DNA of 64,000 nt from Hyphomicrobiales bacterium (GTDB lineage: Bacteria; Pseudomonadota; Alphaproteobacteria; Rhizobiales; Aestuariivirgaceae). Location of the stretch: assembly GCA_026990765.1 (NCBI GenBank), contig JALXCV010000108.1:1-64000 (forward strand). The letters run 5' to 3'. Both the position numbers and the translations under genes were made by a program. Positions 47,008 to 56,899 of this stretch are shown one piece after another; within the stretch, counting starts at the first letter, position 1, and every line of letters starts with the position of its first letter. The notes beneath the pieces were generated by a model that saw only the letters and a program-made list of their open reading frames with translations, ran no database searches and was not told the DNA's origin.

Positions 47008-48201
47008 ATGCCCGAACAGGCCATTTTTGCTCAAAAGCCTGAAAACAGCAGGGGGCGGTTTCACGGACCAGCCGGATCAAGACTGCGTTCACCATTTCAG
47101 CATGACCGCGACCGGATCATCCATTCCAGTGCTTTCAGGCGGTTGAAACACAAGACCCAGGTTTTTGTGTTTCATGAGGGGGACCACTTTCGCACCAGAC
47201 TTACCCACTCACTGGAAGTGGCACAGGTTGCCCGCACTCTGGCGCGGTTTATGGGACTGAACGAGGATCTGACCGAGGCATTGGCGCTGGCGCATGATCT
47301 TGGACATACTCCATTTGGACATGCTGGCGAAAGGGCGCTTGATGAGTGTATGGCTGCCTATGGCGGTTTTGATCACAATGCCCAGGCTTTGCGGATTGTT
47401 ACCAGGCTGGAGAAATCCTATGCCGAATTTGACGGGCTTGATCTGACATGGGAGACACTGGAAGGGCTGGTCAAGCATAATGGACCATTGATGGATGATG
47501 AGGGCAGGTTGACTACGCGCTATATCAAAAAGGGAATTCCGGCAGCCATTACCGGCTTTGCCCATTCATTTGAACTTGAATTATCCACATATGCTTCCGG
47601 TGAAGCCCAGATTGCCGCAATTTCGGACGATATTGCCTATAATGCCCATGATATTGATGATGGTCTGCGAGCCAGACTGTTTGATGTGATTGATCTGGGT
47701 GATGATCCGCTTGCCGGTGAGGCATTATCGCAAAGTCTTGCCAGATGGCCAAAGCTTGAGCGACCAAGGCTTATCCATGAAACCGTGCGCGGGGTCATGA
47801 CGGCAATGGTTGATGATGTAATTTCTGAAACTGCAAAACGGCTGAAACAGCTTGATCCTGGATCACCGGGTGATATTCGTCATGCAGACCGGAAAGTAGT
47901 GGATTTTTCTGCACAAATGCACGAGAAAAACAAAAAACTGCAATCCTTCCTGTCCAGCCAGATGTATAATCATGAAAAGGTGCTGACCATCATGAACCGG
48001 GCTGGCAGGGTGGTAAAGGATTTGTTTGATACCTATATGAACGATCCGCGCTTATTACCTGAGGAATGGCAGATTGATGAGGTAATCGGTGATGAAGACA
48101 AAAAAGCCCGGCTGGTTTGTGATTTTATTGCCGGGATGACTGATCGATATGCTATGGACCAGCACAAGCGTTTGTTTGACCTCGACCCGCTTTTCCGCTA
48201 A
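47008..48201 (+). CDS. dgt: Deoxyguanosinetriphosphate triphosphohydrolase-like protein
   Basis: 397 residues. HD-domain dNTPase: RDRIIHSSAFRRLKHKTQVF, RTRLTHSLEVAQVAR (first His), LAHDLGHTPFGHAGERAL (HD pair) and, further on, DDIAYNAHDIDDGLRA. It hydrolyses dNTPs to nucleoside and triphosphate. It is divergent from erpA and 45 nt before argS, in the conserved erpA-dgt-argS order. Confidence 0.93.
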   Translation: MPEQAIFAQKPENSRGRFHGPAGSRLRSPFQHDRDRIIHSSAFRRLKHKTQVFVFHEGDHFRTRLTHSLEVAQVARTLARFMGLNEDLTEALALAHDLGHTPFGHAGERALDECMAAYGGFDHNAQALRIVTRLEKSYAEFDGLDLTWETLEGLVKHNGPLMDDEGRLTTRYIKKGIPAAITGFAHSFELELSTYASGEAQIAAISDDIAYNAHDIDDGLRARLFDVIDLGDDPLAGEALSQSLARWPKLERPRLIHETVRGVMTAMVDDVISETAKRLKQLDPGSPGDIRHADRKVVDFSAQMHEKNKKLQSFLSSQMYNHEKVLTIMNRAGRVVKDLFDTYMNDPRLLPEEWQIDEVIGDEDKKARLVCDFIAGMTDRYAMDQHKRLFDLDPLFR

Positions 48202-48246
48202 ATCCGCCTGACTTTAGAACAATCATAAAATAACTGGATACCGGCG

Positions 48247-49995
48247 ATGAATCTTTTCACGCATTTCAAGGCAGTTTTACTTACAATATTGGACGATCTT
48301 GTAACAAAGGGTCAATTGCCCGAGAATATCGACTTTACCCCGATTGTGGTTGAACCGCCGCGTGACCGCTCACATGGCGACATTACTACCAATGCGGCCA
48401 TGGTGCTGGCCAAACCGGCACGCCGTAATCCGCGAGAAATTGCGGCAATCATTGCTGCAAGGCTTGAAGCTGACAATGATATTGGCAGTGTTGAAATTGC
48501 CGGTCCCGGATTTATCAATATGCGGTTGCAATCAGGATTCTGGATGAAGGTTCTGTATTCGGTCATGCAAAAGGGTGAGGATTTTGGCAAATCTTCCATT
48601 GGGCAGGGGCAAAAGGTGAATGTGGAATATGTATCTGCCAACCCGACCGGTCCTTTGCATGTCGGCCATTGTCGCGGGGCTGTAGTTGGTGATGCACTGG
48701 CCAATCTGCTGGCTGATGCCGGGTTTGATGTAGTGCGTGAATATTATATCAATGATGCCGGTGCCCAGATTGATGTTCTGGCCCGTTCAGCCTTTCTTCG
48801 CTACAGGCAGGCAATGGGTGAGGATATAGGAACCATTGGTGAGGGGCTTTATCCCGGTTCATATCTGATACCGGTTGGCAAGGCTCTGGCTGATGAATAT
48901 GGCGCGCGGCTCAAGGAAATGCCGGAAGATGAATGGTTGCCACTGGTTCGTGAAAAATCCATGGCAATGATGATGGATATGATACGCGATGATCTGGCAG
49001 CACTGAATATTCATCACGAGGTTTTCTTTTCAGAAAAATCCCTGCATGAAGGCGGCGGCATTGAAGAATCTGTAGCTGCACTTGAGGAAATGGGACTGGT
49101 TTATGAAGGCCGCTTGCCTCCACCCAAGGGGCAATTGCCCGATGATTGGGAAGATCGCGAACAGACCCTGTTCAGGTCAACCGATTTTGGCGATGATGTT
49201 GACCGCGCACTTAAAAAGTCAGATGGCAGCTATACCTATTTTGCAGCTGATGTTGCCTATACAAAAGACAAGATTGACCGCGGTTTTGACCAGCTTATCT
49301 ATATTCTGGGAGCTGATCACGGCGGCTATGTGAAAAGGCTGAAAGCACTGGCAAAGGCATTTTCCGGTGGTGATGCCGAACTGACTGTATTGTTATGTCA
49401 GCTGGTGAACCTGATGCGAGGTGGAAAACCGGTCAAGATGTCAAAAAGGGCAGGGGATTTTGTAACCTTGCGCGATGTGGTGGATGAGGTTGGACCTGAT
49501 GTTGTCCGGTTCATGATGTTGTATCGTAAAAGCGAGGCACCGCTTGATTTTGACTTTGACAAGGTTACCGAACAATCACGCGATAACCCGGTGTTTTATG
49601 TGCAATATGCCCATGCGCGCATCAGCTCGGTGTTCAAAAAGGCTGCTATCGAGCTGAAAAGTCCAGAAAATTATAAAAATGTTTCAATCGATGATCTGGC
49701 AGTGCTGACCGACAGTGCCGAGATGAAACTTATTCAGAAAATGGCAGAATATCCACGAATTATTGAGTCGGCAGCCCAGGCACATGAGCCGCATAGGGTG
49801 GCTTTTTACCTGTATGAACTTGCCGCAGACTTCCACAGCCTGTGGAATAAGGGCAAAGAAACGCCAAATTTAAGATTTATTATTAATGATTCAGTAGATA
49901 TTACTTATGCACGTCTCGCTTTACTGCATTCGATTCGATATATTCTGGCCAGTGGCCTGCGAATTCTGGGGGTGAGGCCAGTTGAAGAAATGTAA
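48247..49995 (+). CDS. argS: Arginyl-tRNA synthetase
   Basis: 582 residues. Class I motifs: [13 protein letters not shown] (HIGH) and [13 protein letters not shown] (KMSKS). The N-terminal Arg-tRNA synthetase N domain holds [17 protein letters not shown], and the DALR anticodon-binding domain closes the protein. Length is typical. It ends 17 nt before the SPOR gene. Confidence 0.96.
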   Translation: MNLFTHFKAVLLTILDDLVTKGQLPENIDFTPIVVEPPRDRSHGDITTNAAMVLAKPARRNPREIAAIIAARLEADNDIGSVEIAGPGFINMRLQSGFWMKVLYSVMQKGEDFGKSSIGQGQKVNVEYVSANPTGPLHVGHCRGAVVGDALANLLADAGFDVVREYYINDAGAQIDVLARSAFLRYRQAMGEDIGTIGEGLYPGSYLIPVGKALADEYGARLKEMPEDEWLPLVREKSMAMMMDMIRDDLAALNIHHEVFFSEKSLHEGGGIEESVAALEEMGLVYEGRLPPPKGQLPDDWEDREQTLFRSTDFGDDVDRALKKSDGSYTYFAADVAYTKDKIDRGFDQLIYILGADHGGYVKRLKALAKAFSGGDAELTVLLCQLVNLMRGGKPVKMSKRAGDFVTLRDVVDEVGPDVVRFMMLYRKSEAPLDFDFDKVTEQSRDNPVFYVQYAHARISSVFKKAAIELKSPENYKNVSIDDLAVLTDSAEMKLIQKMAEYPRIIESAAQAHEPHRVAFYLYELAADFHSLWNKGKETPNLRFIINDSVDITYARLALLHSIRYILASGLRILGVRPVEEM

Positions 49996-50012
49996 AGGCG
50001 GAATTACAGTAT

Positions 50013-52175
50013 ATGGCTGACAATTCAAGCAATAATCCAGGTGGCCGAAGAAACTGGCGCGACAGGATCGGCGTCAAAAAAGGAATACCAAGGCTGTCTG
50101 ACGAGTTTGCACGCAAGCGCGACCCGGCTCTGGATGCAGGCAGGAAACCGCCTGTTACCCAGGCAAAGCCTGCGCAACCGGCGGCAACAGCCCATCGTGA
50201 GCGCCCAGCTCCGGCACCGGCACCGACGGCAGCAGCGCCAAGGGCGCCGATAAAGCCTGTTGCCAAGCCGGCACCAATGGCTCCTCGCCGTGCAGTTGAA
50301 CATCCAGCACCAGCAGCGCCAAGACCTCATGCGCCAACAAGGCCGCAGGCACCAGCCAGCCAGCCATCGGGCAGCAAGCCAGATGCGTTTGGTGAAAGGC
50401 TCCGCGCCCAGCGGGCAGCAGCAGAAGAACTGGCAAACAGAAGAGCTGCCGAGACCCGACAAAGACTTACAAGCATGGCAGGTCAGCCTGCTAGTGACGG
50501 GCCAAGATTCTCGTTTTCTCCATCTGAAATTGAAGCAGCCGAACGCGAAAAGAGGCGTGTTGAAAACCAGCACACTCAAGAAGCAAGTGAACCAAAAGCC
50601 GAAGCCGCACCGCAAGCACAACCGGCACCGCCGCCGCGTCCTGCAAGGCGTCCACCGCTTTCAGGGATTTCCGGTGCACCCCGGCCATATCAGCCAAGTG
50701 ATACTTACAGAAAATCATATGGCTATCAGGAATATGACCGGCCAGCCTCCAGTGTGCAGCCACCGGCTGATGATTTTGACAGGCCACCGGCACCGCCGCC
50801 GCAGCGGCCTGCATATGTTCCACCAGCTGAAAGGCCAGGATATCGCAGCCCGCATTCACGCGAACTTGAGCAGATCGGTGCTGGTGATGATGAATTGTTT
50901 GATGATAATCGTTCCGGCTTGCAAACCAGACCACGCCGTGCCAGTCAGGAAGACTATTCAGCTGCCTATCGCGATTATGATGATGCGTTTGAAATGGAAG
51001 AACCCACCCGCAAAAGCGGTGTGTGGATATTCCTTTTATTATTGATAATTGTATTGGCAGCAGCAGGTGCCGGATCATACTGGTATGTGCAAAACAGCAT
51101 CAAGAACGGGGTCAAGACCGGCGGCAAGGTCCCAACCCTGACGGCACCGCAAGAACCTGCCAAGGTAACCCCAAGGGTTGACCCGCAACCGGGAACATCA
51201 GGTCCGGTCAAACGCAAGAAAATCTATGACCGCATATTGGGTGATCAGACGCTTGAGCCTGAAAGGATTGTACCGACGGAAGAAAAACCGGCTTTGCCCC
51301 CGGTAGTAACGCCAGTACAGCCTTCATCTCCTGAAACTGTTCCAGGTGTGCAACCACTACCATTACCGTTGCCACCGCCCCCAACCTTGCCGGGACAGCA
51401 GGGCGCTGCACCGTCAACAGGAAACAAGGTTGCCAGAACACAGATCGGATCACCGCCTGGACAGGTGATCAGCCAGACATCGGCGCCCCCTGCAACTCAG
51501 GTTCTAACAACAACAAATCAAAATACAGGGGGCTCACAAGCCCCCTTACCTTTGCCCGGAGTTGAAACACCTGCAATATCGACCTCGACCGCAGCTCCTG
51601 TTGCTCAAGTCCCATTGCCCAAGGCCAAACCGCGTTCGGTTATTGCCAGTGCACAGCGCGCAGCAGAGAGAAAGAGACTTGCAGCTTTAAGTCGCAGCTC
51701 ATCTGCTCAACAGCCGACTGTTCCGGTGGCTCCCATAGCCAGAGCACCTATTACCGGTTCAGGTCCGGTACAGCTTGCACCGGGACGGGCGGTGCAGGGC
51801 GGCAATAATTTCAGCGCTGTCAGACCGATACAGCCACCAGTGGCGCCTTTGCCGCGCACTGTATCACCACCGGTTGCAAGTTTGCCAGCTGCACCACGGG
51901 CAACAACACCGCAAGCAAGCGGCCAGAATTATGTAATCCAGTTTGCATCATTCAGGAACCGCGATCAGGCAGTTGCCGAATCCAGACGATTATTGTCAAG
52001 GCACGGTCGGTTATTGAGCGGTCTGCGCGAACAGATTGTTGAACGCGATCTTGGCGATGCCGGAAAGTTTTATATTTTGCGGATGGGAAGCATTCCTTCG
52101 CGTGCCAGAGCCGCGCAATTGTGCAACTCGCTGATTGCATCTGGTGAAAAAGATTGCCTTGCACGCAAACAGTAA
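50013..52175 (+). CDS. SPOR-domain inner-membrane protein with long Pro/Ala-rich arms
   Basis: 720 residues. The cytoplasmic N-terminal part (1-330) is Pro/Ala/Gln/Arg-rich and low complexity. A single TM (about 334-356, VWIFLLLLIIVLAAAG) is followed by a periplasmic Pro-rich linker and a C-terminal SPOR domain (about 637-717) with NYVIQFASFRNRDQAVAESR and FYILRMGSI. SPOR domains bind denuded glycan strands at the division septum. The layout resembles FtsN but is larger; its place between argS and nagZ is standard in the order. Two cysteines lie in the domain end. Confidence 0.88.
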   Translation: MADNSSNNPGGRRNWRDRIGVKKGIPRLSDEFARKRDPALDAGRKPPVTQAKPAQPAATAHRERPAPAPAPTAAAPRAPIKPVAKPAPMAPRRAVEHPAPAAPRPHAPTRPQAPASQPSGSKPDAFGERLRAQRAAAEELANRRAAETRQRLTSMAGQPASDGPRFSFSPSEIEAAEREKRRVENQHTQEASEPKAEAAPQAQPAPPPRPARRPPLSGISGAPRPYQPSDTYRKSYGYQEYDRPASSVQPPADDFDRPPAPPPQRPAYVPPAERPGYRSPHSRELEQIGAGDDELFDDNRSGLQTRPRRASQEDYSAAYRDYDDAFEMEEPTRKSGVWIFLLLLIIVLAAAGAGSYWYVQNSIKNGVKTGGKVPTLTAPQEPAKVTPRVDPQPGTSGPVKRKKIYDRILGDQTLEPERIVPTEEKPALPPVVTPVQPSSPETVPGVQPLPLPLPPPPTLPGQQGAAPSTGNKVARTQIGSPPGQVISQTSAPPATQVLTTTNQNTGGSQAPLPLPGVETPAISTSTAAPVAQVPLPKAKPRSVIASAQRAAERKRLAALSRSSSAQQPTVPVAPIARAPITGSGPVQLAPGRAVQGGNNFSAVRPIQPPVAPLPRTVSPPVASLPAAPRATTPQASGQNYVIQFASFRNRDQAVAESRRLLSRHGRLLSGLREQIVERDLGDAGKFYILRMGSIPSRARAAQLCNSLIASGEKDCLARKQ

Positions 52176-52228
52176 GCCGTTCACACTTTACCCGGTAAAT
52201 TGCTGATTCGCATCAGATTGGGGAACAG

Positions 52229-53245
52229 ATGGCTATTGGCGCATTTATAAGTGGTTGTGCGGGCACGCAATTATCCGGGGATGAAGAAAGCTTCCTGCGA
52301 GATGCCAATCCGTGGGGATTGATTCTTTTTGCCCGCAATATTGATGATCCTGAGCAGGTTTTGCGGCTCACCAGCAGGTTTCGCGAAATTACCGGGCGTG
52401 ATGATGCGCCGGTCCTGATCGATCAGGAAGGTGGCAGGGTGCAAAGAATGCGGCCACCCCACTGGAGCGAATATCCCGCGGCTCGAAAGTACAGTGAACT
52501 TTATGATCGTTTTCCGGTTCAGGCATTGAAACTGGTCCGCCTGTTTTCGCGAATGATGGCTGATGATCTTGAGCGTGTTGGAATCAATGTTGACTGCCTG
52601 CCGGTGCTTGATGTTCCACATCCGGGATCGCACGAGATTATTGGTGACCGGGCCTATGGTGTTACCCCGGAACGGGTTTCTATCCTGTCAAGATCGGCAG
52701 TAGCGGGCCTGATGGATGGGGGGGTGCTGGGTGTAATCAAGCATATTCCAGGACATGGTCGCGCCTTGAGTGACAGTCACAAGGAATTACCGGTGGTTGA
52801 TACCGGGCTTGATGAGCTGAGTTTTTGTGATTTTGTTCCCTTTGCCGCTCTGGCCGATATTCCAATGGCAATGACGGCACATGTGGTTTATTCGCAACTT
52901 GACCCGGATAATCCGGCCACCATGTCAAGGCTGGTTATTGAGGACCTGATTCGAACCGGAATAGGTTATGACGGGCTGTTAATGTCAGATGATTTGTCAA
53001 TGCAGGCTCTTAAGGGTGATTTCAGATTGCGCGCGCAAGGCTCTATTGCGGCTGGTTGTGATGTAACGCTGCATTGCAATGGTGATATGAATGAAATGAT
53101 AGCGGTTGCTGAAGGAAGTGGCCAGCTTGCCGGCAATGCTTTGCGAAGGGCTGAGGCGGCTCTTGCCTCAATTACCACAAAAACCCCGTTTGATCGCGAT
53201 TATGCCATGGCTGAACTGGCATCTTTTATGGGTGGTTGCGCATAA
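52229..53245 (+). CDS. nagZ: Beta-N-acetylhexosaminidase NagZ
   Basis: 338 residues, glycoside hydrolase family 3. LIDQEGGRVQRM is the family signature, KHIPGHGRALSDSHKELP carries the flexible His loop of NagZ, and the nucleophile is the Asp in LLMSDDLSM. It removes GlcNAc from muropeptides during peptidoglycan recycling. It lies between the SPOR gene and scpA. Confidence 0.94.
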   Translation: MAIGAFISGCAGTQLSGDEESFLRDANPWGLILFARNIDDPEQVLRLTSRFREITGRDDAPVLIDQEGGRVQRMRPPHWSEYPAARKYSELYDRFPVQALKLVRLFSRMMADDLERVGINVDCLPVLDVPHPGSHEIIGDRAYGVTPERVSILSRSAVAGLMDGGVLGVIKHIPGHGRALSDSHKELPVVDTGLDELSFCDFVPFAALADIPMAMTAHVVYSQLDPDNPATMSRLVIEDLIRTGIGYDGLLMSDDLSMQALKGDFRLRAQGSIAAGCDVTLHCNGDMNEMIAVAEGSGQLAGNALRRAEAALASITTKTPFDRDYAMAELASFMGGCA

Positions 53246-53307
53246 GAGCTGGGGAAAAGTAAACTAAGCTGGAGCGAATCACTTTCAGATCGGCCTATAT
53301 AGCAGTC

Positions 53308-54138
53308 ATGACAAACAGTAAACCAGAAGAGTTGCCATGGCCTGACGGGTCAGGACCGGTGCGCCAGCAGCCTGAAAAGGCCGCCAAGGGTGCGCTGATA
53401 GTTGATGTTGCCGGCTTTGAAGGTCCGCTTGACCTGCTGCTTGATCTGGCGCGGCGGCAAAAGGTTGATCTTGCAAAAATATCGGTTCTGGCACTGGCAG
53501 AGCAATATCTTGAGTTTATCGCCCAGGCCCGGCGTATGCGCATGGAGGTAGCGGCTGATTATCTGGTGATGGCAGCATGGCTGGCTTATCTGAAATCACG
53601 TTTGCTGGTGCCGCAAGAAGATGATGATGAGGAAATGCCGGCAGAAGAACTGGCCGCTTTGCTGGCTTTTCAGTTGCAGAGGCTTAATGCCATGCGTGAG
53701 GCTGGCGCCCAGCTAATGGCCCGCAACCAGCTTGGCAGGGATGTTTTTGCTCGCGGGGCGCCCGAACCGCTTATTGTCGAGACTAAATCAGAATATAGTG
53801 ACAATCTGGTTGATCTGCTGCAGGCCTATGCGCACCGCAGAGAACAGGAAATTGCCCATAATGATTACTTCATAGCAAAATTGCCGGTCTGGTCGATCAA
53901 GCAGGCGCGTGAAACCTTGGAAATGCTGATAGGCAAAATGGATGACTGGGGCCGAATGGATCAGTGGCTGATGGATTATATGAGCGATCCGGGCGAGCGC
54001 CGTTCAGTAGTTGCATCATCATTTTCAGCCAGTCTGGAACTGGCGCGCGAAGGTGTGATTGAACTGCGACAGGATGATTTGTTCAAGCCGATTTTCATGC
54101 GCAGATCACAAAATACAATCCAGGCTGTGGCCGGGTAG
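53308..54138 (+). CDS. scpA: Segregation and condensation protein ScpA
   Basis: 276 residues. The kleisin core starts at FEGPLDLLLDLARRQKVDLA and has EQYLEFIAQARRMRMEVAADYLVMAAWLAY in shorter form, with the winged-helix end VIELRQDDLFKPIFMR. It bridges SMC heads. The N-terminal 30 residues are an extra charged stretch. It is followed by scpB after 9 nt. Confidence 0.94.
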   Translation: MTNSKPEELPWPDGSGPVRQQPEKAAKGALIVDVAGFEGPLDLLLDLARRQKVDLAKISVLALAEQYLEFIAQARRMRMEVAADYLVMAAWLAYLKSRLLVPQEDDDEEMPAEELAALLAFQLQRLNAMREAGAQLMARNQLGRDVFARGAPEPLIVETKSEYSDNLVDLLQAYAHRREQEIAHNDYFIAKLPVWSIKQARETLEMLIGKMDDWGRMDQWLMDYMSDPGERRSVVASSFSASLELAREGVIELRQDDLFKPIFMRRSQNTIQAVAG

Positions 54139-54147
54139 GGGGAAGAT

Positions 54148-54924
54148 ATGGCAAAAACCAGTGCGGTTTCCAGTAATCTGGCAGAAATTGACTATAATAT
54201 TGCTAATGCACCAGATGAGATTGCCCAGGCAATTTCCAATGTAACCATGCACCCGGGAACTGATCGGGCTTATCATTTGCGGGTTGCCGAGGCATTGCTG
54301 TTTGCATCTGCTGAGCCTTTGGGGCCGGAAGATATAGCCCAGTGCCTGCCAGATGGTACTGATATTGAAGCAATAATTGAAGAAATTGCTGCAAATTATG
54401 CTGATCGCGGGGTTAATCTGGTTTGTGTAAACAACAAATGGACATTCAGAACGGCTGATGATCTAAGCTTCCTGTTGCGGCGTGAAGCGGTTGAACAAAA
54501 GAAACTGTCAAAAGCTGCTTTGGAAACCTTGTCGATCATTGCCTATCATCAACCAGCTACCAGAGCAGAAATTGAAGAAATTCGTGGTGTGTCGGTTTCA
54601 AGGGGAACCATTGATATTCTGCTGAATATTGGCTGGATCAGACTTAAAGGCCGCCGCCGGGTTCCCGGAAAACCGGTCACATATGGAACTACAGACAAGT
54701 TTCTTGAACATTTCGGTCTGGCGTCCATAAAGGACCTTCCCGGACTTGAGGAACTTAAAGGTGCCGGTCTGCTGTCATCAAGAGTGCCTTCTGACTTTTC
54801 CATTCCCTTGCCTGATGATGGCGATCTGCTGGGACCGGATGAATTGCCGTTTGAAGAAGAAGACGAAGCCGAAGAGCCGCTGGAAATGTATTTGCCTGAT
54901 TATCTGGAACCAAAAAGAAAATAG
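54148..54924 (+). CDS. scpB: Segregation and condensation protein ScpB
   Basis: 258 residues. Two winged-helix domains with RVAEALLFASAEPL and AALETLSIIAYHQPATRAEI, then RGVSVSRGTIDILLNIGWI and the GRRRVPGKPVTYGTT strand. About 45 residues precede the usual start, and a Glu-rich acidic tail follows. ScpB dimers cap ScpA in the SMC complex. A 246-nt spacer without a gene follows, before tatA. Confidence 0.93.
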   Translation: MAKTSAVSSNLAEIDYNIANAPDEIAQAISNVTMHPGTDRAYHLRVAEALLFASAEPLGPEDIAQCLPDGTDIEAIIEEIAANYADRGVNLVCVNNKWTFRTADDLSFLLRREAVEQKKLSKAALETLSIIAYHQPATRAEIEEIRGVSVSRGTIDILLNIGWIRLKGRRRVPGKPVTYGTTDKFLEHFGLASIKDLPGLEELKGAGLLSSRVPSDFSIPLPDDGDLLGPDELPFEEEDEAEEPLEMYLPDYLEPKRK

Positions 54925-55170
54925 CCAGAATATCCAATATTAAATCAGCATGGCAAAAAGCTGTTGAATATCTGCAAAAACCTGATAATCAACACCAGAT
55001 TGTACCTGCCTATTGATATTCGCCAATGACAGCACACATACACATATTAAGTAAAAGGTTGAATTGCTGTTCGTGATTGTTGCAGCAGCGATTGGTTTCT
55101 GCAATAGTGCAGCCAAATCTGATCCCGGTGGGGGATCGTTCATTATTGTTTCTTAAGGGAGTTTAGTAAT
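54925..55170. other. Intergenic gap between scpB and tatA
   Basis: 246 nt with no open frame I can support and no clear hairpin. The AAGGGAG at 55156-55162 is the tatA ribosome-binding site. A tat promoter probably lies here but is not obvious. Confidence 0.5.
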
Positions 55171-55413
55171 ATGGGTGCGTTTTCGATTTGGCACTGGCTG
55201 ATCGTTCTGGTCGTTGTACTGGTACTGTTTGGCGGCAGTGGCAAAATCTCCAGCCTGATGGGTGATGTTGCCAAGGGCATCAAGAGTTTCAAAAAGGGCA
55301 TGAAAGAAGAGCCTGAAGAAGAAGAAGTTGCTGCCGGTGCCGTCAAGACTATTGAGCATGAAGCGGAAGAAGCTGCTTCAACAGTTGCTTCCAAGGCAAA
55401 AGAAAAAGCTTAA
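55171..55413 (+). CDS. tatA: Twin-arginine translocase subunit TatA
   Basis: 80 residues. A short N-terminal TM ([20 protein letters not shown]) is followed by the amphipathic helix ([19 protein letters not shown]) and an acidic/Ala-rich tail. It forms the Tat pore for folded proteins. It has the family FG hinge. First gene of tatABC; tatB starts 30 nt later. Confidence 0.95.
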   Translation: MGAFSIWHWLIVLVVVLVLFGGSGKISSLMGDVAKGIKSFKKGMKEEPEEEEVAAGAVKTIEHEAEEAASTVASKAKEKA

Positions 55414-55443
55414 ACCAGTTATTTTTAAGGGATATCTCCCAAC

Positions 55444-55908
55444 ATGTTTGATTTTGGCATTGGCTCAACCGAACTGATGTTGATCGCAATGGTTGCGCTC
55501 ATTGTGGTAGGTCCCAAAGACCTGCCAAAATTGCTGCGCACGCTTGGCAAATATGTTGGTAAAATCAAAGCCATGGCCCGCGAGTTTCAGGACCATATTG
55601 AGGACGCTGCCAAGGAAACAGGGGTCAGTGATCTCAAAGACGAGCTTGGCAAGGCTACCGATTTTGATTTTGATGAGGATTTCAAATCGCATGAGGAAGA
55701 TCTTGCCAAGATTTTCCAGGATTCTACCCTTGATCCCACAGAAAAAGCTGATGATGAAATAGAAAAGAAACCGGTTAAAAAGCAACCGGCCAAAAAAGCG
55801 GCCAGCAAGAAAGCCGCAGCTGGCAAAAAAGCTACGGCAAAGAAACCGGCCAAAAAGACGGCTGCGAAAAAACCTGCCAAAAAAACAGCAAAGAAGGACA
55901 AAAGCTGA
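55444..55908 (+). CDS. tatB: Twin-arginine translocase subunit TatB with histone H1-like tail
   Basis: 154 residues. The N-terminus FDFGIGSTELMLIAMVALIV and VGPKDLPKLLRTLGKYVGK are typical of TatB. Residues from about 106 to the end are almost only Lys, Ala, Pro and Thr in repeated KKPAKK/KKTAAKK units, like an H1 or AlgP tail. TatB receives the signal peptide from TatC. The tail adds strong positive charge on the cytoplasmic side; its effect is unknown. Confidence 0.93.
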   Translation: MFDFGIGSTELMLIAMVALIVVGPKDLPKLLRTLGKYVGKIKAMAREFQDHIEDAAKETGVSDLKDELGKATDFDFDEDFKSHEEDLAKIFQDSTLDPTEKADDEIEKKPVKKQPAKKAASKKAAAGKKATAKKPAKKTAAKKPAKKTAKKDKS

Positions 55909-55926
55909 GCGATTGCGGTATAGAAA

Positions 55927-56727
55927 ATGACAGATAAAGAAATTGACGATACCCAGGCTCCACTTATTGAGCATCTGACGGAACTGCGCACCCGACTGAT
56001 ATATTCATCCGTTGGTTTTATCATTGCCTTTATTTTTTGCTTTGCCTTTGCCAATCCGATTTTCAATGCACTGCTGCTGCCATATAGATGGGCAGTTGGT
56101 GACAGCCAGGATTTGCAGCTGATTTTTACCGCTCCGCAGGAGTTTTTCTTCACGCAGTTGAAGATCGGGATGTTTGGCGGTTTGTTTGTGGCTTTCCCGG
56201 TTATTGCCTCGCAGATATATAAATTTGTGGCTCCAGGCCTTTACAAGAATGAAAAAGATGCTTTCAGACCTTACCTGATTGCAACACCGTTTTTGTTTCT
56301 GGCAGGGGCGGCACTGGTGTTTTTCCTGATCATGCCGGTGGCAATGAGGTTTTTCCTCTCATTTCAGCAAACTGGCGAAAATGGCAAGGCGGCAATTGAA
56401 TTGCTGCCCCGGGTCAGTGAGTATCTTTCACTGGTCATGACCCTGATTCTGGCATTTGGCATTTGTTTTCAAATGCCGGTGGTGCTCACCCTTTTGGGAC
56501 AAATCGGGGTGGTGTCTTCAGATGGCCTGCGCAGCAAGCGCAAATATGCGATTGTGGGTGTGGTGGCTCTGGCGGCCATATTTACCCCGCCAGACCCGTT
56601 CTCACAGCTTGGATTGGCCATACCGCTGATTGGTCTGTATGAACTGGCTATCATATCAGTTTCGCGCAAGGAAAAGGCCCGCAAGGCAGCGCTTGAAGAT
56701 GATGATAATGATGATGATGACGAGTAA
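55927..56727 (+). CDS. tatC: Twin-arginine translocase subunit TatC
   Basis: 266 residues, six TM segments. Opens with APLIEHLTELRTRLIYS (the conserved HLxELRxR region), then FTAPQEFFFTQLKIGMFGG and the loop KFVAPGLYKNEKDAFRPYLI. The end is an acidic tail rich in Asp. TatC is the receptor for twin-arginine signals. A 172-nt gap with a hairpin follows. Confidence 0.96.
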   Translation: MTDKEIDDTQAPLIEHLTELRTRLIYSSVGFIIAFIFCFAFANPIFNALLLPYRWAVGDSQDLQLIFTAPQEFFFTQLKIGMFGGLFVAFPVIASQIYKFVAPGLYKNEKDAFRPYLIATPFLFLAGAALVFFLIMPVAMRFFLSFQQTGENGKAAIELLPRVSEYLSLVMTLILAFGICFQMPVVLTLLGQIGVVSSDGLRSKRKYAIVGVVALAAIFTPPDPFSQLGLAIPLIGLYELAIISVSRKEKARKAALEDDDNDDDDE

Positions 56728-56823
56728 AGCTTAAAGGTTCATCATTTATCTGAACTAATACACTTTACCAACTGGCATGTCGGGCATATACAGGTCCACA
56801 AATAACAGTGGTAAAAGTTTTAT

Positions 56824-56847
56824 CCTGATTGGCAATCATCAATCAGG
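56824..56847 (+). promoter_or_regulatory. Hairpin in the serS leader
   Basis: CCTGATTG (56824-56831) and CAATCAGG (56840-56847) form a perfect 8-bp stem with an 8-nt loop, 53 nt before serS. No T-tract follows immediately (GATGCGTATTTTT), so it could be a weak terminator of tatABC or a leader element. Confidence 0.4.
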
Positions 56848-56899
56848 GATGCGTATTTTTCAGATGCAGGTTTCTTGAACAGTTTCATAAAGGTGTGTG

